This document shows, in pieces, positions 8,242 through 17,800 of a DNA stretch of 64,000 nucleotides; position 1 is the stretch's first letter, and each line of letters opens with the position of its first letter. A program made the translations under genes and the position numbers. The stretch comes from Microbulbifer harenosus. Lineage in GTDB: Bacteria > Pseudomonadota > Gammaproteobacteria > Pseudomonadales > Cellvibrionaceae. Below the pieces are notes generated by a model, which saw only the letters and a list, made by a program, of their open reading frames with translations, ran no database searches and was not told the origin of the DNA. The stretch spans positions 434,001-498,000 of the forward strand of contig NZ_VANI01000004.1 in NCBI RefSeq assembly GCF_005771435.1, written 5' to 3'.

Positions 8242-9045
8242 TTATTTTTTGGCAATCAGTTCCATTCCCAGCAGTTCAGGGATGGACTGATGCAGTTTTG
8301 TTTCCAGTTGGTCCAGCGCGTGCAGTTGTTGGCACAGTGACTCCGCGCGGGCTTCCAGTTTTTCCGCTTTCATTTCTATTGCCGCTTCGGCGGCCTCTGC
8401 CGCGGCTTCCGCGTTCCTTTCAATACTTGCACCACCGGTAAATACCGCTTTCATCGCGTGCCAGGAAATATTACGGGCAGACTTCATCGCCAGTTTTTCG
8501 ATCTGTGGTTCCAATTCTCTTTCGAAAGCTCCTCCGAAGGAGTCGCCAACCCATGGGGTGCCGAAGGTATATACGTCGCCCTGCCGCCTGGTCTGCGCCA
8601 GCAGTTTTTCCCGCAGCGCTTCGGACGATTGCAGAAACTCCTGGGTGTCTGAGTCATCGGGACCGGCAAGTGCGGCGAGGGCAATGCCGACGCCGTTCAT
8701 GGCGATATCGATGGCATCCATCGCAATCTGCGACACCTGGCGCCCGGCCGTGTGCAGTCCCTGTTGGTAGGACTGCATCATTTCCTGTTGCTGGCGATTG
8801 AGAAGCAGCCCTGTATCGCCCACCGCCAGTTGGTCCGGGGCGTTGTAGGCGAACAGCGGTTGGTTATCGTCTCCGTCGCGGGCTTCCATAAAGTCCGGCC
8901 CGACGGTGATCTGATGGTGGATATCCACGTCGCAATAGTGATGGTCATCCGAGTCCAGATGGATCTCGGCTGCCTGCACCGGCGCGGTGACGGAAAGGGC
9001 CATTAAAGAAGCGAGGGTCAGCAGGCGAATCTGGTTCATCATCAT
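8242..9045 (-). CDS. DUF2884 (YggN-like) exported protein
   Basis: A 267-residue protein with a signal peptide (cleavage near P-V-Q-A-A, about residue 26). It resembles E. coli YggN in layout: a short N-terminal strand region with a single Cys, an L-N-x-x-Q-Q motif (82-87 area), a long helical middle and a C-terminal coiled helix with one Cys (E-S-L-C-Q-Q-L) followed by a Leu-rich end. Residues 210-235 are an Ala/Glu-rich helix. The function of the family is unknown. The two conserved Cys could form a disulfide in the periplasm. Three consecutive ATG codons mark the start; I cannot tell which is used. Confidence 0.78.
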   Translation of the reverse strand: MMMNQIRLLTLASLMALSVTAPVQAAEIHLDSDDHHYCDVDIHHQITVGPDFMEARDGDDNQPLFAYNAPDQLAVGDTGLLLNRQQQEMMQSYQQGLHTAGRQVSQIAMDAIDIAMNGVGIALAALAGPDDSDTQEFLQSSEALREKLLAQTRRQGDVYTFGTPWVGDSFGGAFERELEPQIEKLAMKSARNISWHAMKAVFTGGASIERNAEAAAEAAEAAIEMKAEKLEARAESLCQQLHALDQLETKLHQSIPELLGMELIAKK

Positions 9046-9392
9046 GTCCGGTCAGAAACTGTTCCAGGTGGAATAAGAGGCTTGATCTGCAGGTATGACG
9101 CAAGTCATTGCCATTCTGGATGCAGTGGATGCGAAAAATGGTCAGAAATTTTCTGGCACGCATATTGCTGAATTTAGGTTAAGCCGTATCGACAGGCATT
9201 TAGTGCCGCCGTCAGGCGCAGAAGGGCGCTGGTCGCAATGACCGTCACTGGCCCTTAACAGAAGTATCCGTTGTACCCGATGTCCAGTTTCACCGCGCAA
9301 TCTGATGCGTACGCGGTGCGGGGTTTCTTTGCCCGAAAAAATCAAAACTCAACAAAAAGTTATGGCGTTTTTTTAATAAAGAGGGGTGGCTC
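9046..9392. other. Intergenic region between divergent DUF2884 and TonB receptor genes
   Basis: This 347-base gap holds two divergent promoters. The right end is AT-rich (9340-9380: A-tract, T-tract, then AAAGAGG before the ATG). I see no convincing operator, no Fur box and no coding frame. Confidence 0.5.
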
Positions 9393-11933
9393 ATGAAGCG
9401 GAAGTCTCTAAGTTGTGCTGTGGTAGCAATTATCGCCGGAGGTGCCATGGCACCGGTTCCAATGGCGGTGGCAGATGAAATAGAGGAAGTAGCGGTGACC
9501 GGAGTGCGGGGCAAGCCGCGCTCGGTTTCTGATTCGCCAGTACCGGTGGACGTATTCGGCAGTGAGGCGCTGGAGTCGGTTTCCCACACCGATACCAATG
9601 ATGTGCTGATGACCCTTGTTCCCTCCTACAGCCTGTCGCGCCAGCCGATCAGTGACGGCGGTACCTTTATTCGCCCGGCACAGTTGCGCGGTATGCCCAC
9701 GGATAAAACCCTGGTACTGGTGAACTCCAAGCGCCGCCACCGAGCCGCACTGGTGGAGATCGGTGGTTCCGGTACCCAGGGCCCGGATATTGCGACCATC
9801 CCCAGTTCCGCACTCAAATCCGTCGAGGTACTGCGCGATGGTGCGGCGGCTCAATACGGCTCCGATGCCATCGCCGGTGTGATCAACTTTATTCTGAAAG
9901 ACAATGATGAAGGTGGGTCTTTTGGCGTTCGCACCGGTGAGTACAGCGAAGGTGATGGCTTCCAGACCACCGCCACCGGCAACGTGGGTATGCCGCTTGG
10001 GAGCCGTGGCTTCCTGAGCATTTCCGGTGAGGTGTCTTCTGCGGATTTCACATCCCGCTCAGAGCAGTACTGTGAAAGCTGGTTCTGTATCGACGATCAG
10101 GATGCGGCGTATATCGAAGCGGCAAAAAAAGCATCTCTTGAAGGTGATGTGGTGCAGCCCTGGGGGCAGCCCAATTCCGAAGCCGCGCGGCTGTTCTTCA
10201 ATGCCGGCTACGATCTCGGCGAGGGCCGGGAACTCTATACGTTCGGCAACTACTCCGAAAGCTCGGCGGACGGCGGTTTCTATTATCGCTATCCGGGCAA
10301 TGGCACTATTGAAGATTTGCGGCTGGAAGACGGTTCCATCTACAGTCCACTGGAAAAATTCCCCGGCGGCTTTACTCCGCGCTTTTTTGGCGATGTCACT
10401 GACTATGCGCTGGTCTCCGGGCTTAAAGGCGAAATGATTTCCGGTCTTGCCTACGATCTGAGTGCGCGTTACGGCTACTCGGAGGTGAGCTATACCCTGA
10501 AAAATACCATCAACCCGTCCATGGGACCGGATAGCCCCACATCCTTTAAGCCGGGCACCCTGGCGAATGAGGAAGTCCAAATCCAGGCGGACTTCTCCAA
10601 AGAGTTAATGCTGGGCTTAAGCAGCCCGGTGGTGGCCGCGTTCGGTTTCAGCTATATGGATGAATCCTACGAGCTGACCGGCGGTGACGAGGCTTCCTAC
10701 GAGGCGGGCCCCTATGCCACACCAGATCCCTGGGGCCTCTGCAATGCCGATGGCACCGCCTCCAGCGCGGGTCTTGCCGCTATTGCGGATGGCTCCAGTC
10801 TCGATTGTGCCGATCCGGATGATGCGGTCTATCAGGTGGTGGGTGTGGGTTCCAACGGTTTTCCCGGGTACTCGCCGGAATACAGCGGCAGCTATTCCCG
10901 CGACTCCTATGCCATCTACGGCGATCTGAGCACCGACCTCACCGATCAATTGTTTGTGCAGGCCGCTATGCGATTCGAGGATTACTCCGACTTTGATTCG
11001 GAGCTGGTGGGCAAGCTCGCGATGCAATACGACATCACCGACAGCATCGGGCTGCGCTCCTCGATCGGCACCGGCTTCCGCGCACCAACGCCGGGCCAGC
11101 AGGGTACCACCAACGTGTCCACGCGCCTGCCAAACGGCTTCCCGGTGGCGACCGGCCTGTTTCCCGCCAGCAGCAGTGTCGCCCAGGCGCTGGGCGCCGA
11201 AGCCCTGAAGCCGGAAACCTCAACCAATTTTACCTTTGGGTTCACTGCGGATTTTGACAAGTTCAATCTGACGGTGGATTTCTATCGCATCGACGTGGAC
11301 GACAGGACTTACGCGATCTCCACCCTGGATGTTTCCGCAGATACTGACAGTGGCGCGGCCTACGAAAACTATCTGGCACTGGTGGACGCCGGTGTGGTGG
11401 GGGCGGAATCCATTGGCGGTGTCTTTTACTTCACCAATGCCTTCGACACACGTACCCAGGGCGTAGATTTGGTGGCGACCTATCCACTGGAGTGGTCCGC
11501 AGACAACACCACCAACATTACCGCTTCGCTCAATTACAACAAGTCGGAATTTACCTCGGACCCCAGTGAATACCTGAACGAGGAGGATCAGCACGACTTC
11601 GAAAACTTCGACCCGAAACTGCGCGGCGCCGTGACCGCGATGCACGATATTGGCCCCGTCTCGCTGATGGCCAGGGCCAATTGGTACGGGACTTCGGAAA
11701 ATTACGAGGATGGCGAGGTGCAGAAGTACGGCTCCGTGGTACAGGTGGATCTGGAAGGTAAATACCACTTTACCGAAGCCACCAGTGCCAGTATCGGCGG
11801 TCGGAATATTTTTGACGAATACCCAGACGAGGATCTACTGGGCGACTACTGCTGCGGTGCTATCTATCCCACCGGTTCCATCGTCGACTGGCAGGGCAGT
11901 TTTTACTACCTGAGTCTCCAACACAATTTCTAG
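9393..11933 (+). CDS. TonB-dependent outer-membrane receptor, substrate unknown
   Basis: An 846-residue receptor. The signal peptide ends around M-A-V-A (residue 27), directly before a TonB-box-like D-E-I-E-E-V-A-V-T-G. The plug contains L-R-G-M-P-T-D-K-T-L-V-L-V-N, V-E-V-L-R-D-G-A-A-A-Q-Y-G-S-D-A-I-A-G-V-I-N-F, typical of the large receptor class common in marine gammaproteobacteria. The barrel ends in F (L-Q-H-N-F). There are Cys pairs in extracellular loops (C-E-S-W-F-C near 220 and a C-C pair near 825). Unlike the first receptor it has no Fur-like box, so a non-iron substrate such as an organic nutrient is possible. AGAGGGG upstream of the ATG is a good ribosome site. Confidence 0.92.
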   Translation: MKRKSLSCAVVAIIAGGAMAPVPMAVADEIEEVAVTGVRGKPRSVSDSPVPVDVFGSEALESVSHTDTNDVLMTLVPSYSLSRQPISDGGTFIRPAQLRGMPTDKTLVLVNSKRRHRAALVEIGGSGTQGPDIATIPSSALKSVEVLRDGAAAQYGSDAIAGVINFILKDNDEGGSFGVRTGEYSEGDGFQTTATGNVGMPLGSRGFLSISGEVSSADFTSRSEQYCESWFCIDDQDAAYIEAAKKASLEGDVVQPWGQPNSEAARLFFNAGYDLGEGRELYTFGNYSESSADGGFYYRYPGNGTIEDLRLEDGSIYSPLEKFPGGFTPRFFGDVTDYALVSGLKGEMISGLAYDLSARYGYSEVSYTLKNTINPSMGPDSPTSFKPGTLANEEVQIQADFSKELMLGLSSPVVAAFGFSYMDESYELTGGDEASYEAGPYATPDPWGLCNADGTASSAGLAAIADGSSLDCADPDDAVYQVVGVGSNGFPGYSPEYSGSYSRDSYAIYGDLSTDLTDQLFVQAAMRFEDYSDFDSELVGKLAMQYDITDSIGLRSSIGTGFRAPTPGQQGTTNVSTRLPNGFPVATGLFPASSSVAQALGAEALKPETSTNFTFGFTADFDKFNLTVDFYRIDVDDRTYAISTLDVSADTDSGAAYENYLALVDAGVVGAESIGGVFYFTNAFDTRTQGVDLVATYPLEWSADNTTNITASLNYNKSEFTSDPSEYLNEEDQHDFENFDPKLRGAVTAMHDIGPVSLMARANWYGTSENYEDGEVQKYGSVVQVDLEGKYHFTEATSASIGGRNIFDEYPDEDLLGDYCCGAIYPTGSIVDWQGSFYYLSLQHNF

Positions 11934-11958
11934 TCTTCCATTGCCTTTCACGTGCTTG

Positions 11959-11983
11959 ATCCCCGCTTTGCGGGGATTTTTTT
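11959..11983 (+). terminator. Rho-independent terminator after TonB receptor
   Basis: ATCCCCGC, loop TTT, GCGGGGAT, then a run of T's. The stem is eight perfect bases. Confidence 0.9.
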
Positions 11984-12166
11984 GCGCGACAGAAGTTTGT
12001 CGAGCCGGTACTCACTTGCGAGTCGGTTGGATTAATCACACTAACCGTGCGCAGTATCCGGATTTCCGCAAATCACGGCCAGTATGCTCGTTTGCCTGTG
12101 GCGGCGGGCGCTGCGTGACGCGAACTAAAAGCGATAAACGTTTTCGCGAATCGGATACCGGCAGAA

Positions 12167-12191
12167 AAATGGCCAGCAGTGCTGGCCATTT
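12167..12191. terminator. Bidirectional hairpin terminator downstream of aminotransferase
   Basis: Two perfectly complementary 12-base arms (AAATGGCCAGCA / TGCTGGCCATTT) around one base. A's flank one side and T's the other, so it can act on both strands. The main user is the minus-strand aminotransferase that stops at 12210. Confidence 0.75.
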
Positions 12192-12209
12192 GGAGGAACA
12201 GGCGTTTGC

Positions 12210-13358
12210 TCAGCCCAAGCGATGAAGAACTTTTGGCAGTGCGGAAGTGTATTTCTCCACATCCTCGATAAAGCCCATACTGACCCGCGACCAGTTGGTG
12301 TAGTCGCGGTAGATACCGCGGATAAACACACTTTCTTTTTCCATCTCCGCGCGGAAAGTTTCCGCATTGAGATCGCCCAGATTGACGAACATGAAGTTGG
12401 TGACGGAGGGGAGCGCAGTTAGCCCATTCTCTTTAACCGCCGCACTGACCATCTCCCGCGCTTCTTTCACCTTGTTGCGGCAGTAATCCATAAACGTGTG
12501 GTCTTCGTAGCTGGCGATGGCGGCGGCGAGGCCGGCCTGGTTGAGCCCGTACCAGCCCACACCGTACTTTTCGATTTCTTCTATCTTCTCCGGTTGCGCA
12601 ATCAAGTAGCCCACGCGCATACCCGCAAGCCCGTAGATTTTGGAGAAGGTGCGTGCAACGATAATGTCATGTCCCTGCTTCACCAGGGGAATGACGGTAT
12701 TGGCATCGCTGTTGTCGGTGAGTTCGTTATAGGCCTCGTCCGCCAGCACGGTACACTTTTTGGAAGCTTTGATGCAGAAATTCCGCATAGCGATCGGGTC
12801 AATCAACAGACCCGTGGGGTTGTTCGGGTTGGTGACCTGTACCATGGAGATGGAATCGTCAATGGCTGCGTACATGGCATCCAGGTCGATCTGCAGAGAC
12901 TCCAGTTTCGGCAGCCTTTTGATTTCGCCCAGCTCCTGAACCTCCACTACCTGAGCTGTGGTATCCCAAAACAGATCGGGACCGAGAATGTTGCCCTTGC
13001 GCCCGGCGACGATGGCGGCCGCTGTGAGTCCTGCACTGCTGCCAGAACCGAGGGAAATGTAATCCGGTGTCAGACCGTGGCGTTCAGCAATCATTTCCTT
13101 GAGCCGCGTTACACTGTCGTAAACGTAGTAGGCCCCTTTCTGGCTTGCCTCCATTATGGCTTTGAGGGCGGCGGGACTGGGCCCGTAGGGATTTTCGTTT
13201 GCGCTGAGCCTGGCCACACCCGGCGGTGGGCCGTACAGCGGTTTGGGTCTGATAATTTCCTTGGCGGAGGCGCTGCTCGCAAGTCCACCCATGGTAGCCG
13301 CGGAAAAGGCCGCTGTTGCCCCTTGTAAAAACAACCTTCTGCTCAGTGATTTGTGCAT
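12210..13358 (-). CDS. Tat-exported class I/II aminotransferase (HisC-like)
   Basis: A 382-residue PLP enzyme of fold type I, closest in layout to histidinol-phosphate aminotransferase. The N-terminus has a twin-arginine signal, S-R-R-L-F-L-Q-G (6-13), with an A-rich h-region and a cleavage site near A-S-A (about 32). Landmarks: L-S-A-N-E-N-P-Y-G-P (51-60), N-P-N-N-P-T-G (177-183), D-E-A-Y (207-210) and the PLP lysine K240 in R-T-F-S-K-I-Y-G-L-A-G-M-R. Export of a folded, cofactor-loaded aminotransferase suits Tat. I start at the ATG at 13358, where CAGGAGAG sits at proper distance. The substrate is unknown. It lies just downstream of a TSUP permease gene on the same strand. Confidence 0.9.
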   Translation of the reverse strand: MHKSLSRRLFLQGATAAFSAATMGGLASSASAKEIIRPKPLYGPPPGVARLSANENPYGPSPAALKAIMEASQKGAYYVYDSVTRLKEMIAERHGLTPDYISLGSGSSAGLTAAAIVAGRKGNILGPDLFWDTTAQVVEVQELGEIKRLPKLESLQIDLDAMYAAIDDSISMVQVTNPNNPTGLLIDPIAMRNFCIKASKKCTVLADEAYNELTDNSDANTVIPLVKQGHDIIVARTFSKIYGLAGMRVGYLIAQPEKIEEIEKYGVGWYGLNQAGLAAAIASYEDHTFMDYCRNKVKEAREMVSAAVKENGLTALPSVTNFMFVNLGDLNAETFRAEMEKESVFIRGIYRDYTNWSRVSMGFIEDVEKYTSALPKVLHRLG

Positions 13359-13422
13359 TATTCTGCTCTCCTGGCTGTGTGTTTTGTGTTTTGTGTTTAT
13401 GTGTGTTGGATTAACGCTGTAA

Positions 13423-14241
13423 TCAGGCCTTGGCAAACATCGCCAGGGAGACGGCAATCAGGTACACCCCGAACAGCCGCTTCAGATGCAGCTCATTAAG
13501 ACTGTGTGCCCAGCGCGCACCGATAGGCGCGGAAATGATAGAGAACGCGGAAATCGCAATCAGCGCCGGGATATTGATGTAGCCGATGGAGCCCATGGGC
13601 AGATTCGGTGCGTCGAGCCCCATAATGAGGAAGCCGATGGCTCCGGGCAGACCGATCAGAAAGCCGATACCAGAAGCGGTTGCAACCGCCTGATGCGCAG
13701 GGCGGTTGCACAGCACCATGGTCATCACGGTAATGGTGCCGCCGCCGATGCCGAGCAGAGACGAAAACCCACCGAGAAAACTGGCGAGCCCGGCGCGGGC
13801 GAGGCCGGTAGGCATTTCGAGTTTGCCCTTGAGGCCATCGAACAGATTCGGAAACAGGAAATAGATGGAGTAGAGGAGTACACCGGCCGCAAATACATAG
13901 ACAAGGCTTTTGCTGTCGGTAAACGAGGCAATATACAGACCGGCGCCGACGCCCAGCACAATCCATATCGACCAGTCCCGCAATACCTTGAAATCCACCG
14001 CCCCTCGCTTGTGGTGCGCCTGCACCGAGCGCGCCGAGGAAATCACGATGGAAGCGAGGGAGGTACCCACAGCGACCCGCATCATTTCATCCGAAGCGCT
14101 GTGCAGAAAGGGAAATACGGCGAGCAACGCGGGCACTACCACAAAGCCTCCGCCATTGCCGAACAGTCCCGCGGTAATTCCCGCGATAAGACCTGCAGCG
14201 CACAGCAGCAGGATGAATAGAGATACTTCCTCAATACTCAT
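13423..14241 (-). CDS. TauE/SafE (TSUP) family membrane permease
   Basis: A 272-residue membrane protein with about eight helices and the internal duplication of the TSUP family: G-L-F-G-N-G-G-G-F-V-V-V-P in the first half and L-L-G-I-G-G-G-T-I-T-V in the second. Known members export sulfite, sulfoacetate or other organosulfur anions, or import other small anions. I use the ATG at 14241, preceded by GGGGA at six bases; an upstream TTG at 14271 lacks a ribosome site. The stop is 64 bases before the Tat-exported aminotransferase, so the two are probably one transcript. Confidence 0.9.
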   Translation of the reverse strand: MSIEEVSLFILLLCAAGLIAGITAGLFGNGGGFVVVPALLAVFPFLHSASDEMMRVAVGTSLASIVISSARSVQAHHKRGAVDFKVLRDWSIWIVLGVGAGLYIASFTDSKSLVYVFAAGVLLYSIYFLFPNLFDGLKGKLEMPTGLARAGLASFLGGFSSLLGIGGGTITVMTMVLCNRPAHQAVATASGIGFLIGLPGAIGFLIMGLDAPNLPMGSIGYINIPALIAISAFSIISAPIGARWAHSLNELHLKRLFGVYLIAVSLAMFAKA

Positions 14242-14879
14242 AAATTTCCCCGTTTGTTCCCCGTTGAACAAAGGGTGAAAAGCATTAAACGTGCCAAAAG
14301 CCGGGCATACGCGGTGAGTGGAGTCGGGGCGAAAGAAATCAGGGATCGGGGGAGTGGGATCTGAGAATGCGAACAGTATGCACGTTGCAGTTCGGCCGCC
14401 AATTCGCTATCAAGCTCGCGCCAATTTTAAGTTGGCGAAATTCCGGTACTTCATTGGCCAGAGGAAACGTTAAGTCGGTGCTGCCTGTTTTGCCGATATG
14501 ATTAGCCGCCCGGGTTCTATGACAGACGTAGGGGCGAGAAACCATTAACAGGCCATCGAAGATAGTGGAGGCAGTAAATGAATCATTGTCGAAGCGGATC
14601 GGAGTCGAGGTAACGGGTATAGTTCTGGTTGATTATCACTCATATTGTGGTTTTACTAACTCTTGTGTTTTTTTATTGTTCGTTTTGTATTTTTTGTGGT
14701 CGGCTCTAACGAAATTACACTTCATTACACGCTCTGGACTGGCGTCGATCACTGTTTTAGCCTTGATCGCTATTTTCTGGGGGGCTTCGCCGTCACTGTA
14801 GTCTGGTTGTTCAGGGGCTCCAGTTATTGCTGCGCGCAATGACCTCTGGCTGTATTTGACGTTAATAACCGGATTGCCC
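14242..14879. other. Intergenic region before the repeat lipoprotein
   Basis: This 638-base gap lies between divergent genes. The left part (14280-14540) shows nothing I can name. A weak small open frame (14565-14801) lies within an AT-richer stretch and is listed separately. The promoter of the repeat lipoprotein is probably in 14630-14860. No hairpin terminator or known operator was found. Confidence 0.5.
14565..14801 (+). CDS. Possible small two-helix membrane protein (doubtful)
   Basis: A 78-codon frame from a GTG. It would encode two hydrophobic segments (about 33-50 and 58-75) with basic residues between them, the usual look of a small membrane protein. Against it: no clear ribosome site, a GTG start, base composition lower in GC than neighbouring genes, and no recognised family. 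It may be chance coding of an AT-rich promoter region. Confidence 0.25.
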   Translation: MEAVNESLSKRIGVEVTGIVLVDYHSYCGFTNSCVFLLFVLYFLWSALTKLHFITRSGLASITVLALIAIFWGASPSL

Positions 14880-17800
14880 ATGAAACACGGACTTTTCTCC
14901 CGAAATCTTTTCACTTTACTGTTTTCAGTTGTGCTGGCGTTGTCGGGCTGCGGCGGCGGGGGCGGATCGAGCGAATCGCCCCAGACTGGTGGTTCCAGCA
15001 GCTCAAGTTCGGGCAGCTCCGGGGGCGGATCCAGCAGTTCCAGTGGCGGTGACGTTGTGTCCATGGATGGCATATTCCTGGACAGCCGCGTGGTGGGACT
15101 CTCCTACACCACCACCTCCGGCCTTGCCGGTACCACCGATGCCCGCGGGAAATTCCAGTTCAGGCAAGATGACCACATTGTCTTTTCAGTGGGGAATATC
15201 GCTTTTCCGGAAGTAGCCGCCTTACCGGTAATGACGCCTTTTGATTTGTTTGCGCTCCGGGATTTCAGCAGCAATGAAGTGATCAACACGCTTGTGCTGT
15301 TACAGACCCTTGATGACGATGGTGATATTGAAAATGCCATCGTTATCCCGCAGGTGAATATTGATGCACTGGCCGCCGCCGACATTAAATTGGCCGATTT
15401 GTCCGAGTCATATAAGACGTTTCTGGCTAGCGCAAAGGTCAAGGCTCTTATTGCGTCGCTGCCAGGAAGAGACGGCCCGGTGATGCCAGCCAATGCCATT
15501 CGACACTTTTCCCGTCAGTTGGCGGAATCCACGCTGCTCGATTTTGACGGCGATGGTCTGATGAACAACGTCGACCCGGATGATGATAATGACGGTGTCG
15601 CGGATGAACTCGACCAGTTGCCTTGGAACCCCGATGAACAGCGGGATTTTGATGGCGACTATCTGGGGGACAATACCGATAAAGATGACGATCAGGATGG
15701 ACTGGAAGACGCAACCGACAACCTTCTGGAGCTGGTGCATATTGGTGCCAGCGCAGCTGAAGGCATTGCCGATACCTATGTAGATGCGGATCGTGGCCTA
15801 CTCTACATATCCAATAAAAGCAGAAAGCGTGTTGAAGTACTGGATCTATACTCCGGCGACCTTTTGCAATATTTCACCTTTGACCACGCTCCCGAGCGGA
15901 TGGCGGCTACTCCGGATGGGCGCAAGCTTTATGTGGCGCTTCTGGAGCAGGAACATAGCTCCTACTGGTGGGAGGAAGATCAGCTGGGCCACGTAGCGAT
16001 AGTCGACCTCGAGTCCCGCACTCTTGTTAAAACCCTCACACTCAATATCGATCCATTCGATCTGGTAGTTACCAGTGGCGGAAAACTGGTAGTGACGTCG
16101 GGATCCGGGCAGTGGACCAACATCATCGCCTACGATGCGGATACTGGCGTAGAGCTTGGCCGCATGAGCAATCACATTTACCAGGGTTCATATATCAGCC
16201 TGCACTCGGATGAACAATCCGTATTTGTCTCCAGGTCCAGCTCATCGGAAATCGAAAAGCTGGATATCAGTGGCGCGGGTATTGTGCGCCCCTCTAATGT
16301 ATCCACCAACTACAATCATCGCGCTGGTTACGACGTCTGGACCACGCCAGATGGTAAGTATGTCATTGCTGGTGCCGGGGACCTGTTCTTAGCCAGTGAC
16401 CTTTCCTATGTAAAAAGTATTACTCCGCCGTCGGTAACGATCCATCACGTACATTTTGATACTGCGCGGGGTCTTGCCTGGCTCATGCTTTCCGACAAGA
16501 GCATTCTGATTGTCAATCTGTCTACCTTCGAGGCAGTAACCACAGATATGTATTTTGGCAATGCTCTCGGAGTCCATACCCATGGGGACAGTGTCAGTTA
16601 CTTTCTGGTTGACCAGAATGAACTAATCACCATCAAGAAACAGCACCCCTGCGCCGATTGCGGTAACAATTCAGCACCCGTCGCGCGCTATGCTTACACT
16701 CCGACCGATGGCAACACGACCGATCTATACACGTTCGATGCATCGACCAGTAGCGATAGTGAAAGTAGCGTAGGGCTTAAGTACCGCTGGGATATCGACA
16801 ACGATGGTCAGTGGGAAGCGGACTTCTCTTCCAGTCCGATATTGAAGCATCGCTTCACACTGGCGGGCTTGCGCTTTGTTCGCCTGCAGGTAAAGGATCC
16901 GGGGGGGTTGGTTTCCACGGCTGTCAAGAGCGTCAACGTTGCGCAGGGGATTGATCCCGGTGTGGTTGTAGAGGATGCTGTCGCCAATAGCCTGAACTTC
17001 AATGTTACCGAAGTACAGGAGGACAAAGCGCGCAACCTGCTCTATATCACCGACAAGGCCGGCAAACGTCTGTATGTAGTGAATGTCACCACCGGCCTCA
17101 CCGAGCGATATTTCGAATTCGATTTCATGCCTGAGCGCATGACCATGACATCCGACGGTTCTACCCTGTATCTGGCATTGCTTGCCCAGGAGCACAGTTC
17201 TTATTGGTGGGAGGAGGAGCAGTATGGTTATATCGCAGAGATCGACCTGCAACAGCTTGCATATGTCCGCACATTCAAGATAAATACCGACCCCTACGAT
17301 CTGGTGGTTACAGACGCCGGCAAGCTGATCGTGTCGTCGGGTTCTGGTCAGTGGACCGATATCTACGCGTACGAAGCCAGTACTGGCAAGGTTCTCGGCA
17401 ATGCATCCATTAGTCAGGCATCCCGCCTAACTCTCCATCCGTCCCAGAATTGGGTGTTTGCGGCGGACACGGGTTCGTCTCCATCCGATTTTGAAAAATT
17501 TGATATTAGTGGCGCAGGTATTGTGAGTGTGGGTGACTCCCCCTACCACGGCGACCACCGTATAAACGGCAACGTATGGGCTACGCCGGATGGAAAGTAT
17601 CTGATCACACGCGGTGGTGATATTTTCAATGCCTCCGACATGACGTTTGTTACGAACCTCACCGCCCAGGGTGTTTACATTGAACAGCTGACTTTCGATC
17701 CGGTGGAAAACACGGCTTTCGCTCTGACGTCTGCCGACAGCCTGCAGTATTTCAATATGACCAGCTGGTTACAGGTTGGCAGTGTTCCTGTACTGAATGG

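Noticed and set aside
14977-15060. Ser/Gly codon repetition after the lipobox of the giant lipoprotein taken as a microsatellite or CRISPR-like repeat
   Set aside because: Codons vary and keep the reading frame, so it is a protein linker. The same linker style recurs in the lipoprotein at 50.8 kb.
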